DNA of 64,000 nucleotides, from the NCBI GenBank assembly GCA_006538405.1, contig BJKQ01000003.1, forward strand, positions 2,480,001 to 2,544,000. The letters are read 5' to 3'. Positions within the stretch are counted from its first letter, which is position 1. Every line of letters starts with the position of its first letter. The notes under the pieces were generated by a model. It worked only from the letters and a program-made list of their open reading frames with translations, made no database searches and was not told where the DNA came from. A program made the translations under genes and the position numbers. Positions 1-13,552 of this stretch are shown here, in pieces. The stretch is from Hansfordia pulvinata (Eukaryota > Ascomycota > Sordariomycetes > Xylariales).

Positions 1-2705
1 TGCTGGCGGGCGTGGATGATGGGGTGCGTGCTGCCCCGAGACCGCGTGTGATCCGCCTGCCCGTCGACCGCGGGGCCCGCGCTGCTGCCACATGGCTCTG
101 GGGCACAGGTCAGATCTACTAGTCTAGGTAGGTAGTCTGCGGTGATAGGGTCTACTTGTGTACGCCAAGTCTGGGTGTTGGCTATATGGGCTGCCGTCTT
201 ATATACTCCCTATAGTCGACGCTGACCTTTCGTGGTGGCCGGAGCTATCGCAGAACGCTGTCAGATGAGCAGATAGTTGGTGACTCAACCCCCCCAGCAC
301 TGTGGATATTCTGTCGTCGCGGTCTGCTTGGTGTATGTATCTGCCTACGAGGGGAGCTTGCATTTTCCGTGCCCTACTCGTCTGTGGATCCAAACAAATA
401 GAGAGGTTCGCTGGCTGAGATTGGTAAACTGGAGCGCGAGAATACTCGCAAGTTCAACGAAGGGAGAGGCCGTGCCGACGAAACTGTCAATAAAATCACC
501 TTGGTCGTCCGGGCTATGTCTAGTATTTAATACCGTCCTCATCGGCGGCACACGTTAACTCTGGAGTCCCAGTCCCAAGCCTTACCCGCTGTTCAGAGCT
601 GATTTGAGATCGTCTGCATAAGAGCGAGGGCGTAGAATCTCCAGGGTGAGGGTTGTTCGCTCCGTGGGCAACAGTCGACTGTGTAAACGGCGAATGGACA
701 CGAGCCAAGGTCCATTGCCATGATCTGATCGATTTTCCTATACCGCCGCCCCTTGGAAGACTAGCTCCGTTCCCTGGCCGAAAGCGAAGCTCATCGTCGA
801 TGCCTCTGGGGCCTCGTGTCTACCTACCCGACCCATGCCCAACCCGTGCCGGTTATCCGAGCGGTTCAACGGTCCAAAGAGCCCAGATGGGATCTGTGGC
901 ATGATGGCTGGCTCTCGTGATCGAGGGGGGGTACACGGCATGGTCCCTGTGGCCGTGGTGGTGGTGGCAGCAGGTCTGCTGTCCCTCCCCTTCCCTCTCC
1001 CCGCTGACAGCTCCTTGCTTCCTGTCGAGGACGCTCGCTCGCCTCGCCTCGCCATAAGAAAGTGATCCTGGATGACCGGCAATGGGAAGAAGGCGCAGGC
1101 CCATCGAGGCCCAGACCTGTGCGAGCGCGAGCGGCAACAGAACTCTGTGTATATATATATATATATACCAGTGAGTCTGGTCTGCGTGCTTTCAGAGGGG
1201 GCCGAGTGGAATTTGAATCATGGCCCGTCGACGGATGTTGGCTCTGGGCGGGTCCTGGTCACGTCCAAACGGCCGCGGGAGCTGCTTCCATTTCGGTTTC
1301 TTGACTGCTGGGTGCGTGCGTGCGTTGATAGCAGAGCGTCCTCGCGGTTCTGCCATTCTTCCGACTCTGGACGGTTTCCGCGACGCCTGCGTTCTGACAT
1401 GCCGCCCAGGTGCAAAGAGCGGCCATGGCAACCGGACACGGATACTGGCCACTCGAGACTCCTCGGAGCAGTCGAAGCAATGCCACCTTGAGAAGAGAGC
1501 AACTTGAGCCATGTGCCCTTCTCGTCGACGGCTCAACCTTGAAGAAAGAGGAACAGAAGTCATGCTCCCTCCCCGTCGACGGCTGAACCTGGCCCTCGCC
1601 TTGCCCGCCCGTCCTTTCTTTGGCCTCCGCATATACTGACCGCGAGATGGCCAAGCTGCCTCTTCCGACTAAAGGACACGGCCATAGCTAGCTTCTGGCC
1701 AGGTATCCTACCCAGGAATCGCCGCTTGACTCTGTTACTTTTCATACGACCCGGTCTTCGCTGGCAAACGCGGTCGACACGAGATCTCACCTGCCGCAGC
1801 GAGCGCGCGCGCTTACGAGCACAACGACCCGCGCATGATATGCCCGCCGCGATGTGATACATATACTGCACTGCATTGTGCTGGGACCCGGGACCCGCCC
1901 CGATGCACAAGCTTTTTTTAAAAAAAAAAAAAAAAGAAAAAAAGAAAAAGAAACTCGGAAAGAAGAGAAACCAAACCCCCCCCCCCCGGTGAAAGATCTG
2001 GGCCCTCGTATCGATGGGAGAATAGTAAGCAAGGCAAGATTGTCCTCGTTCTATCCCCGTTCTATCTTGAATACCTTATCTTGAGCGGGAGCTTGTGTGC
2101 GCCGTTGTTGCATGCAGCGCCGCGCAAAGAAACAGGCGACAGCGAGCGAACCACTCGCTTTCCACTCGCGGTCGAGGAAAACCGCTTCGGCGTTGCATTG
2201 CCCCATGGGAGACCCTTTGCTTGGCCCGGGCTGAGGGGGAGTTTGGGGCTGGGGCTGAGCTTCGCGAGAAACAACTCCGCCGCCGCCGCCGTACGGACGA
2301 CGCAGCGCCGACTTCCGACCGTCTCTTTTTCGACCTTGGCTACTACCTTGGCCACCTGGGCATCTAAGGTTGGGTTGGCTGGGGTTACGCTGACCTAATC
2401 ACGCGCAGGACCGATCGGTTCCCACGGCTGAAAACGTTCTGGAAGGGTAATAGCATGGCGTCTTTCTCTCTCTGAGGGGTTTCTTGGCTGCGTTGGGCTG
2501 TCAACTCTATTCATAGGGGCCTTCCGCGTGGCTGTCTGCATCCGACCAGACCTGCATACACCAGCTGACTCTGTACGTACCTACAAACAAGTACACGGCG
2601 CGCGCCAGAGAGAGAGACAGACAGGCAGAGAGGCGGAGAGGCGGGGAGGGAAACGGCTGAAGGATGGAAGGATCAGCCGCACTCGGCCGTGGGACAAGCC
2701 GGTTA

Positions 2706-2740
<35 letters not shown>
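2706..2740. repeat. (GTCT)n microsatellite
   Basis: About eight perfect GTCT units followed by degenerate TATCTGCCTG units. It lies in gene-free DNA. Confidence 0.9.
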
Positions 2741-2745
<5 letters not shown>

Positions 2746-3124
2746 GCCTGCCTGCTGTGCCCCGGCCCCTCTCAACCTTGGGTGACACCACAGCGTCACA
2801 TTATAGACGCACGCAGCCAGTGGGAAAAGAGGACGGGGAGAGAAGCGGATCTGCCGGGCCAAGCCAAGCACACAATGCGGTCCCCGCTGTCGGTGAGGCG
2901 GAGAGACAGGGTCCTCTCTGCTCCAAGGGTCCTGTTGTCTGTCTACCCACATTAGTCTACGTAGGTATGTGTACTCGTGGTCGCCAGCCGGCTGTCCATC
3001 ACCCACCTTACCTCACACCTCACTTATACCTGCGTGGATGTAAAGTTACCTCTTCCGTCTTTTTCAGGGTCTGATCTCGTGTGGCCCCCCCCACCCGGCC
3101 GAATCACGTCTGCTTGATTACTGT

Positions 3125-3148
3125 ACCTACCTACCTACCTACCTACCT
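3125..3148. repeat. (ACCT)n microsatellite
   Basis: Six tandem ACCT units. The same tetranucleotide (or its complement AGGT) recurs near 4802-4820, 8160-8190, 16740 and 53765, so it is a genome-wide low-complexity motif and not a site specific to one gene. Confidence 0.85.
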
Positions 3149-4254
3149 TACCCACCCGGCTTCTGCGGCGGCCCAACGAACAGATCAGTCCGGCCTTGGG
3201 GAGGGTGATTCTAGATTCTAGAACGGGTCCAGTCCCCTTCCCAGCTCACGAGGCCGAGGCAAGATGCGACCTGCCGGCGCGCGGTAGCCAGCTTGTCGTA
3301 TCTCGCTCACTACACGCCCCCCACCCCCTCAAGCTCCCTATTTTTCTTCTTCTTTTTTTTTTCTTCGTTTCCTCGACATACAATCTGATGTGACCAAGGC
3401 GGGAGGGCACGCCACATCCCGCGGGGAGGTGTGGGGCCAAAGATCCCCATACTTTCGTACGGACATGACAACCGCCGCCGAAACGGCCCGGCCGCGAACG
3501 CCCTCAGCTCGGTTCTTGGGAAGCCCCTTGACAAAGACTAGATCTTGGAAGAGGGAAAGGAAAGGGTGTGACTGACCGCGGACGACCGACACACAAGGCC
3601 GCTGGAGATGCGAGATGCGAGACCTTGGGCAGCTGGGGCGAGACACCGGCCCTATCTCTCTGTCTCTCTATCTCTCTCAGCTACGGCGTGTCGGTCTGGT
3701 CTGGTCTGGTTTGGTTTGGTTTTATTTTTAGCTGCATCGTCTGGGCACGAGAGCCGTGACAGCCTCCCGCTCCCCCACTGCCACTGCCACTGCCACTGCC
3801 GGGGCGCGGGCGCACCACCGGTCGGGACGGGCGCCGGGAAAGAACCTCGCCGCAAAGGACCGTGCTTTGGACGCGTACAGCTATACTCGTGCCCATGCTG
3901 TGGCCATAGGTACCATTCAAGCCATGGCTATGCCTGCCTATGGAGAACATGGAAATAGCCACGGCCATGTCTGTTTGTGGACTCCCTCCCCCGAGCGGCG
4001 GGCGTGAGCCGGCAGAACAGCGGGAATCGCAACTCTTCTGCCGAGATGGACCCTTGCTACTGTCAGCCCAGAGTGTGGGGGGTAAAATCAGGAAGGAAAC
4101 CGCTGACCTGTAAACGAGGGCCTCGTGAGTTGTCTAGGTACCCACCCACCCTCACCTAACCTACGGACCAGGGTCCTGGCCGGTCTGCCATCTCTCTGCG
4201 CCGTGCAGTCAGTAGGAAAGGGACAAGACAAGACAAGCGCCTTGGCGCCGCGAT

Positions 4255-4280
4255 AGAGAGAGAGAGAGAGAGAGAGAGAA
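4255..4280. repeat. (GA)n microsatellite
   Basis: Thirteen or so tandem GA units in non-coding DNA. Confidence 0.9.
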
Positions 4281-4697
4281 CCGCGAACCTCCAAGCTTAC
4301 GGGGGGTTGGGCAGCTCTCCTCCTCTCTCAAAGCACGCCACATCCCACCCCCTCCTCTTCCCCCCTCCGTAGCCTCCGCCGTCTCCCTATAGTTGACCCT
4401 CGCAAGCACTGCCGCGCGGTGCCTGGGGTACCCCGTTCCTGTCTTTCAACCCGCCGTCCACCGTTTACCGGCCCCGGGCGCCATCTACATACGTGGCTTC
4501 CTCGCGCTCCGTCTCTCCGTCTCCCAGGCGTTATCTTTCAGGCCAGCGCGCCACTTCGACCCCCATCCGCAAAAGCCGCCGGCTGCTGCTGCTGCTACAG
4601 CCGACGCCACATCGCTCTTGTGGGAGGGGAGGGGGGGTTGCACAGACACGGAAACGGCGCAGGGACTCGGGCGGACGGACCGGACCTGGAAAAGCCG

Positions 4698-4717
4698 CCC
4701 CCCCCCCCCCCCCCCCC
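4698..4717. repeat. Poly-C tract, 20 nt
   Basis: Uninterrupted run of 20 C. Similar runs lie at 9031-9047, 35874-35897 and 44532-44554, and a G run at 7168-7187. Confidence 0.9.
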
Positions 4718-5355
4718 TTTCCGCCGGCGCCGCGCCGCCCGGGCTGACCACAGTGTCGTGTCGTCGTCGTGGCCTCGGGCAAGGTTCCACCTGCTTACCT
4801 TTACCTACCTACCTACCTACGGATGATACCCGTGAGTAGGGGGTACCTTGAGTCAAGCTGTCTTTCGTATCCGAATGACAAGTACACCGGTGTGCGGCAT
4901 GTGGAGGAGATAATCACAGCCCGGTGCGGTGCGTCCACGCAGAAATACCGCTCATATATGCCTCGCAGATAAGGAGAACAGCAGGCTGCCTGCCTTGATT
5001 TGATTGCGTGGCAAGCGTCAAGCAGAGAAAAGCCAGTCTGGTCTGCACGGAGCTCTTTCGCAGTAGAGAAGTAGGGAAAGAAAAAGAGGAAGCAAGAAAG
5101 AGGAGGGGGAGGAAAAAGAAAAGAAAAAGAAAAAGAAAAAGACCAGTGGGCATGGCGGGGGTGAGGGGTGGCGGGGTCAGCAATTGGTTACGCAAACGCA
5201 GTGATAGTGCCTAGAGATCCGTACGTGGTACTGCATGGACGGGTGGTAGCAGTAGCACCGCACCGCACCGTACCGTAGGACCTTTCAGCCTTAGGAGGGG
5301 TCCTTGTCTCGTCCCGTCTCGTCTCGTCCCGCCTCGTCTCGTCGTCTCCGTCAGG

Positions 5356-5379
5356 TCTCTCTCTCTCTCTCTCTCTCTC
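5356..5379. repeat. (CT)n microsatellite
   Basis: Twelve tandem TC/CT units beside pentamer-like GTCTC/GTCCC repeats at about 5310-5345. Confidence 0.9.
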
Positions 5380-6113
5380 GAGGGTCGTCTGTCAGCAGCG
5401 CCGAGAGGCCCTGCGCCCCCTTTGGTCCGGCTTGGGCCAAGCAAGCCCTGGGCCCCGTCGAGCAGACGCGGCACACAGCCCGCGAGCACAGCACTCGTAC
5501 TCCCCTGCCTGCCTGACCTAACCTGACCTGACCTGACCTGCCTACGAGTATACTTCCTCCATGCGAAAGGCACGCCGCGGCCGTTGTTCAGCCCTCCCGC
5601 GCAACCATGGCATGGCGCGGCTGGTTGTTGGCCAACCCCGGCTCCGACATGGCCCATCCCCGAGTCGGATATCACGCAAGCAAGGCTCTCGAGCTCAGCT
5701 CTCACACTCTGTGCGCCGTACGGGATAGCAGGGAGCGAGGGGCCGCGCGCTTGCATACCTAAGGTAGATACTGACTTGAGGGACCTACATATAAGCATCG
5801 CGCCAGCCGCGAGCCTCCTTTCTCCAGACAGCCGACAACCAAAGCAACAGGTCATTTTTTTTCTATCTATAACAGGCTCGCCCGTCCGCGACTGCATAGC
5901 ATCAGAGTGCCGTGGAAATAACCAAAGCTCCCTCTTTGAATCATACCCACAAGCACCATCGCGGGCCAACCACAGCATCAAGCGCCTGCCGGACTATTTC
6001 CCTCACAGGCCTCGCCGTCCCTGTCCTCGTCCTCGTCCTCGTGACCGTTACCGTCACCGTCACCGCTTACCCAATTTCCCTCCCACCGGCCCCGGACACG
6101 CCGCCCAGACACG

Positions 6114-7167
<1,054 letters not shown>

Positions 7168-7168
<1 letters not shown>

Positions 7169-7187
7169 GGGGGGGGGGGGGGGGGGG
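7168..7187 (+). repeat. Poly-G tract, 20 nt
   Basis: Twenty G residues. The first G is the last base of the zinc-finger gene's TAG stop, so the run forms the start of its 3' UTR. Confidence 0.85.
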
Positions 7188-8287
7188 CGATTTTGTCTTT
7201 TTTCTTCTTCTTCTTCTCATTTCAAGACCGGTTATACTGGGCTGGTGGCTCAACAAGGGCCTTTTCTCATGGATACACATACACGGCGTCGGAGGCCTGG
7301 GGCGTTTCCCAACGCGAAATTGTTCTTCTTTTCCCCCCTCTTTCTTGTCAATTAAATCTCTTTCAAGTTCGAAGCGGCCAGTCAGTCAACGCGGGGACAG
7401 CGGCAGTTCCAGAAACCGATCCCCCTTCATTCACCATCCTTTTCTGTTCCCCCGGGTCGTTTAGCTTCACACACACTATGTACTATAGATCAGCCGCACA
7501 GAAAGGCGCGTTCGACGGGGTGGGAGGGGGGTAAGTCCTGCGCTGCAGCCGAAAATGCGCGCGCGCGCGCGCCCGCCCGCCTGCTCTCCCAAAGATGCCC
7601 CCCCGATAGAAACACATGGAGAAATCGAAAGACAGGAAAAAAGTCAAACTTCCCTCTCTGCGACTCTGCGAGGTCGCCTTGCTAGCTCGGGCGGCACAGC
7701 ACCGCTTTCGATCAGACATTCCTTGCACGCTGCTGCTGGCGCCGGGTCCTGGGGCGGCAGACACGCTTGACAGGCAAGGGCCCGTCCGGAAGGACCGCGC
7801 ATATTTGTGTGAGATGGCCCCCACCACGGGCTGAGGCGTGGGGTATGGCTGCGAGGCCCCCGTTGCCGTCTTTCGTAAGCCGGCCTTGGGACGGGACAGG
7901 ACTGGGGCACGACGTAGGGGTGGCCTAGATCCATGTCCTGGCCGGTGAGATGGGGCGGTACTGACGAGGCATGTGTTATTGGTTTTCAGATACGAGTTGC
8001 AGCCCGGGTCAGGACTCGGAGCGGCCGATGCAGTCCGTACCGTGCCGTACGCACGTACGTGGCAGACGCTTGTCACGTGAAGCGGATGCCGCCACGATGC
8101 AGTTTGTGGAAACCAGAAGCAAGTCAAGGAGGTGTTCGGGCTTGAGAGGGGCGAAAGAGTAGGTAGGAATGGTAGGTGGAGGTAGGTAGGGACCTAAACA
8201 AACCCATCAGATGACACCGCACGACAGCAGCAGTGGATTGTGCAAAAGGTGAGGCGCCCTCCGTGGTCGAAGAGGCATCGGGAATTG
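7188..8287. other. Intergenic, no gene recognised
   Basis: Pyrimidine-rich start (TTC runs to about 7220), a GCGC run at 7557-7571, and short unsupported open frames on both strands. It presumably contains the 3' UTR of the zinc-finger gene. Confidence 0.5.
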
Positions 8288-8392
8288 AGCCCGATGCGGG
8301 GGTCGAACCCGCAACCTTGAGATGGATCTTAACTGCGAGTCGAGACTCGAGTGATTAAGAGTCTCACGCTCTACCGATTGAGCTAACCAGGC
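8288..8392 (-). tRNA. tRNA-Lys(CTT) with 32-nt intron
   Basis: The reverse strand folds as a complete tRNA. The 7-bp acceptor arm is GCCTGGT with ATCGGGC (two G-U pairs), discriminator T. The D arm contains TTAGCTCAATCGGTAGAG, the anticodon stem is TGAGA/TCTCA with loop CTCTTAA (anticodon CTT), and the T arm is GCGGG-TTCGACC-CCCGC. Exons are 8392-8356 and 8323-8288, 73 nt after splicing. The intron, 8355-8324, sits after the base 3' of the anticodon, the usual nuclear position. It contains TTAAGA, complementary to the TCTTAA of the anticodon loop, as expected for the pre-tRNA helix read by the splicing endonuclease. Confidence 0.95.
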
Positions 8393-11300
8393 AGGCTTCG
8401 TTGCGTTGAGATTAACATTTCCTTATTGCAAACCAACACACCTGAACAAACGGCCTTCCAGCACCGATGGTACCGGCAAAGCTCAACTTGGTTCTGTTCA
8501 ACGCCGGCAGTACCTAAAGCGCCACTTTTCCATGCCAGAGTGGACTTGGGAAAAGAGGGCTACGATATCAAGCGCAAGGCAACAAACTTGGCCACCTACA
8601 CGGCATCCCGCATTGAACGTGGGCCAGCCCGCCTCCCTGGTTGCCATTCTCGGCTCTCATCAGCCTCCAAACACTGCCCCGGCAGACACACCGCCTGCAG
8701 ACCCCAGACGGACACTGCGCTCCGGGCCGGCCTCGTCACCCGGCGGTGGGCCCGCCTTCCGAGGGTCGTCCTTGTACGCCGGCTAAGATGAAGAAGAAAG
8801 GGAAAAGGAAAAAGAGAAAAAAAAAAAAAAACGGCGTTCTGTCGTAGGGCTTAGCTCATCTGGATATCCCGCCACACACGTACACGTAAGCAGCGGCCAT
8901 GGCGAGCGGCACTCGCACCGCCATTCGGGTTTCGTACTTCCCCTCTTCAGCCCAGGTCCCGCCAGCCAGTCAGTCACGGCCTCATGCAGTGACGAGGGGG
9001 GGGGTTTCTTTGCAAAAGCCGGACGTTACACCCCCCCCCCCCCCCCCTCTCTCCCCCCTCTTCACAGACGTGAGGCGGAGGTGGTGCGTGAGACCCGGGG
9101 CACAGAAGCCGACCGCCTTCGTTCGCAGCAACATGTGCTGTGTGTGCGTGAGTGTGTGTGTGTTTTCGTAGCTACCTAGGTGAGCAGGTCTCGCACACGC
9201 TGGCAGACGCAAGGAATACCATGTCAGTCAGCGAAAGGGCAGTGCCGATCCTCCATCTCGACGAATAGAAGACCGGCACGCGGGAGGGTTGGTTAGGGGC
9301 TCAGAGTGGTCCGCCCCATCTACTCGCTCGCCCGACTTCTACCCCAAAGTTCGGCTTATTTATAGGAGTCCGCCAGCCAACCAGGCAGAACGGCGGCGGT
9401 CCTCAAGAGAGGAAGAAAGCCAGACCCTGTTCCCCCATAGCGAGATGCCGCAGTCTTGGGAGGGCGAGATGCTGATTCATGAAAGGAACAAAGGGTGGAG
9501 AGGGGGACGAGAATAGCAGAGACCCTCACCCAATCCGGGCGTCGCCGACGCGTTGTCTGGCCCGCTGCCGGGGAGGGCGCATTCATTCGTCCCCAGGCGA
9601 TGATACCCCTGCTCATGTCGATATCTGAGATGCAGCTCAGGGCTGAGCGCCAACCTCATGCATACTCTACTCTCATACGCCCATAGGCCGGGTTGCCGAC
9701 TGCCAAGTACGAGTATTATTATTATTAGCAACGCCGTTTGGTAAACGGCGTCTTGTTGTGGTGGGTGGAACCGTGTTTGCGTCTGTCCATCTCTTCTACT
9801 TCACCCACACCCTGAATTACACCCGCAGAACGCTCGGGGACCTCGCATAAACAGGGTCCGGTATGACCCAGGGCCAAGCCAGCCGAGGACACGACGCGGA
9901 TCCGGGGCCGAGACGCACGAGTCAGGGCCTAGACTGGACAATGGCTTGCTACTCGTTAGCTACACTGAGGCAGCATGACAATAGCGCCCTTTGCCCTCGC
10001 GGCTCGACTATCGAGTCGGCAGCTGCTTACTACTCCGACCGCTGCCGCTGAAACCGGACTGGAGGAGATACGTGATGGCCCGAGACGCACTCGGTGACAC
10101 AGGCGTGCCCTGCTTGGGGAGGCAGGGTTTCTGGGGTTGCACGTACACAATAGACCCGAGCGAGGGTCGAGCGAGCCGCAGCGGTTGTCAGCCACATTGA
10201 GGCTCAAGGCAAGGCACGACTGCGAGGAGCACGGGGGAGATGCCGAAGTCGTGCGTGCGTGCGTGCGTGTGTGTGTGTCCCCGCCCCAGGCAAACTGCCG
10301 GGCGGACTGCCATGTGCCCACATGCGCCGGCGTGCCACGTGACATCCAAGATGGCGGCACCGAAGGCGGAGCGAGGGGACGGGCCAGCTCGAGGCTCTGT
10401 TTCCTGGGACCAAGGGTTCTTTTCCTTCTCTCAAGGTGTCTGACCTGGTTACTTGATAGTCTACATACCCGTATATCGACTCGTACTAGGGCATACGTGG
10501 CGGCGATGCAAACCTGGGGTGGCAGCCGAGCTACTCGTAATAAGCCCTCGAATGTGAGACAGACAGCCGCGCAGACTCCGCAAGCAGACCCGGCAGCTAT
10601 CCGCCAAGCTCCCAAGCTGCGTGAGAATATGGGGTACGGGGACCCTTTGTCTGGAATTCTCAATTCTCAGGCGGTGCTAGGGCCACACGCCAGACATGGT
10701 GTGCTATGCTTGTGCAGAAGGAGGGAAAAGGGGGGCCAGCCATCGCCACCACCATCACCACCACCGCCGGACGCGGGAGACAGGAAACGGCTTGGCAGCC
10801 ATGTCTCAGTCCGCGGCGCCGGCCCAACCCCACCGAGTGACGCAACGAGCCTCCAGCCATTTGGGCCCGTCTGTTCCCCCGTTCGTCTGTGCTCTGAATC
10901 ATCGCCCCCGTCTCCTCGGTTGCGGCCCGCCCCCTGGGGCCCCTGAGCTGCCTCACTTCAGGGGGCTTGTGTACTTGGGTAGGGTCCTGAACAACGCCGG
11001 CATTGTCCTCTACGTCCTCCATGACATTCAGACCTCCATCCCACTGACTCGTAGATAGGCCTGACAAGTACAATGTGAGGTGCTGCAAAGCTCGCCTCGT
11101 CAGTGGACCCCCACGCTCGCTCGCGGGGTGCAAAGCTCACCGCCGCGCCGCGGTATCACGAGCGTCGCTTTCAGACGCTTGTCGGGTTGTTACCTTGGCC
11201 CATCTGTCGCTTAAGAGACCCCTCCGCGCTTCTTCACGTGGCCCCCTTCTCCTTGCCGCCCCGTTTGCCCGCTCGCCGCCCTCGCTTCGCCGACGCAGAT

Positions 11301-11702
11301 CCCTCCAGCACGACATTGAACGAGCCTTCATCTCCCTCTCCGCTGCTCCCTCGTGACCGCCGAGTGCGCGCTTCCCCGACCGAGAAGCTCGCCACGCCTT
11401 TCTTTTCGAGTCTGGAAGCCGTCGTCGTCTTGGGGACGTAGTTCAACCTCCTCGTACCTATCTAGCTAGCCCACCCTTTCCCCGTTGAGTGTGCCACGCC
11501 ATGTGGCGGCAAGTGGGCTGGTAGCATTCCACACGCCGCCGCCACCACCACCGCCAGAGCCGCACACCCTGCGCCGTTTGCGAGCGGCACGGCAGAGCAA
11601 CACCGCAAACAGAAGATTCCCACATCCCGTTTCCGACCCCCGACCGGCTTGGCTTCCATTCATGCATTCTGGCATCCCGACCCCCGTGATATGCCAAAAG
11701 TC
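8393..11702. other. Intergenic, no gene recognised
   Basis: About 3.3 kb with no ORF that shows a domain, codon bias or plausible exons. Open frames of 200-270 residues at 9956-10946 overlap on both strands and translate low-complexity sequence. It holds a 17-nt poly-C (9031-9047), a GT-rich run near 9140-9165 and a GCGT/GTGT run near 10250-10277. Confidence 0.5.
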
Positions 11703-11709
11703 TATATAA
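11703..11709 (+). promoter_or_regulatory. TATA box of the But2-like gene
   Basis: TATATAA lies 234 bp upstream of the ATG at 11937. The region after it is CT/CA-rich, as is common in fungal 5' UTRs. Assignment is by position only. Confidence 0.45.
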
Positions 11710-11936
11710 CCCATCTGCTCCTGTCGACCTCGACAGAAAAGAACCCTAGTTTCGAAAAGCATCCGGAGCAGCTCTGTTTCCTCCGTGTCTTGTTCACGCA
11801 TCGAGGCTCCCGGTCTTTTGTCTCAGAACAACCCACGCTGCCCCTGTCACGCACCTTTCGCAGCCAGACACATATCACGACTTTGTCACCCCTCCAGAGA
11901 ATCATACAACAGAACGACGAAACCAAGAAAGCCAAG

Positions 11937-13552
11937 ATGAAGGGCACCAAGGGCGCACTCAAGGCCCTCTCGCTCGCGGCCCTGCTGTCCTCGCCCCAGG
12001 CCCACGCCGCCGGATCCCGCCCAGGGGCACCGGCGGCGGCAGAGGCAGAGGACCCCGCCAGGTGCTACTGCTTCCAGCTCGAGGCCGTCGCCGTCCACGG
12101 CGGCGGCGGCGACGACAGCTTCGGGAGCAAACCCGCCGGCCGGCAGACCCTCGAGGAGACGCACACGGGCGACCTAGTGCTGGGGGGCGGCTCCCAGCAG
12201 GCTTCCTTCTGCCTCGACGACGGCGGCGGCGGCGGCGGGGCCTCCTCCTCCTCCTCCTCTTCCTCGCGGGCGCTGATGCTCACGGACGGGCGGGGCCACG
12301 CCTGCGCGTTCACCGGCCCGCGCCGCGCCCTCGAGTGCCACTCCGGCACCAGCAGCACCAGCAGCAGCAGCTCCTTTGTTCGGCTGTCACTCGAAGCCAC
12401 GGACGGTGACGCGCGGACGCCCCTCGCGCTGCTGCTGCCGCGGGCCGGGAGCGACGACGACGAAAGGTTCTTCGCCTGCTCAACGCGGCGGGATCGGGAT
12501 CGCGCTGAGGGCGGCGGCGAGGAGGAGGAGGAGGATGAGAGGCGGATATACGCGGGCAGGCAGCCGGGCGCGGAGGAGAGCTGCGTGGAGGTCCGCCTGG
12601 AGGTCGCACGCCGCGCCTCGGCGGGGACGGGGGGTGCGCCGCGCCCATCGAGGGAGAAGGGCGGTGGGTGGAGCAGGAGGAGGAGGAGAACCAGCTGAAG
12701 ATCAGGTCGGCGGCGGCGGCGGAGGCGGAGGAGACGGACACGACGCGGCCGGGGCGACGAGGACGCGGTCGGCTGGCGAGAGCATTGCCGCCTTTACCAG
12801 AGGCTGACAGCAGCAACAACAACAACAACAACAATGATGAACACGACACCCGCCGCGAACGCTCCTCGCCCGCTGCCGCGGCGACCAACAAAGAGGACGA
12901 CGACGGCGCCGCCCCGCCGCCCCCCTCGCCCGCGTGCTCCGTGAGCCCCTCGGCGCCGTCCCTGGGCCCGTCGCGCGTGGGGCGCCCGGCCGACGGCGGC
13001 GGCTTCGCGGACACCTCGCCGGACGCGGCCGTGTCGCCCAAGAACAGCACCATCCTCGAGTACGCCGTGCCGCGCGACTTCCTGGCGGCGGCGGCGGCGG
13101 CGGGCCCCCCGCAGAACGGGAAGAAGAAGAAGACCTGCGCCCTGCAGTTCCGCATGCCGACCTGCTCCGACCTGGCCCCGGGCTACCCGTGCTACGACTT
13201 CAGCGGGATGGAGCAGGAGATCGTCGGCGGCTCGGGCATCAACTTCACCCTCCTGGGAGGAGGCGGGGAGGAGGAGGAGATGGGCTGGCAGAAGACCGGC
13301 GGCGGCGACGACGATAAGCCCACGCAGGTCCTCCCCGACAAGACCACCATCGTCGGCACGTTTGACTGCCAGAAGCTGACGGCGGCGGCAGAGGGTCAGC
13401 GGGACGACGACGACGACGACGGCAGCCCGCGCAAGGTCAGCTGGCTGGCCGAGAGCGTAAGGGACTTCCACCTGCTCTTCCTGCACGCCGGGGTCGGGGA
13501 CAAGCCCGAGTTTGCGGACGGCGTCGGCGCGTGGATTGTGCCTTGCGAGTAG
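11937..13552 (+). CDS. Secreted protein with But2-like C-terminal domain
   Basis: Predicted extracellular or cell-wall protein of about 538 residues. The ATG at 11937 opens a signal peptide (MKGTKG then ALSLAALLSS, likely cleavage after AHA). The N-terminal module has Cys-bearing segments (RCYCFQLEA, FFACSTRRD, SCVEVRLEVA) reminiscent of PIR-like wall-protein modules. A linker with Glu, Ala, Asn and Asp runs follows. The C-terminal part (about residues 376-538) has YAVPRDF, TCALQFRMP, GINFTLLGGG, GTFDCQKL and a final AWIVPCE, resembling the But2 C-terminal domain common in fungal secretomes. The frame changes near 12630. One extra G in the GCGGGG run there joins LEVARRASAG to DGGCAAPIEGEG. 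No intron explains the change. The family call is from remembered patterns, so it is moderate. Confidence 0.6.

Larger units (their letters stand above)
1..6113. other. Gene-poor, low-complexity region
   Basis: I see no protein-coding gene here. Open frames overlap in many frames, lack domains and mostly translate simple repeats. The stretch holds a TA run (about 1150-1167), an A-rich purine tract (1920-1970), GTCT, ACCT, GA and CT microsatellites and a 20-nt poly-C. It may include promoter and 5' UTR of the zinc-finger gene: a TATAA lies at 5790-5794. Confidence 0.6.

Noticed and set aside
5211..5981. 256-codon minus-strand open frame
   Set aside because: It translates CT, GTCTC and ACCTG repeats, has no domain, and lies in the probable leader of the zinc-finger gene.
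9956..10946. Overlapping 235- and 269-codon frames on opposite strands
   Set aside because: They mirror each other, with Cys/Arg-rich random composition and no splice or domain evidence.
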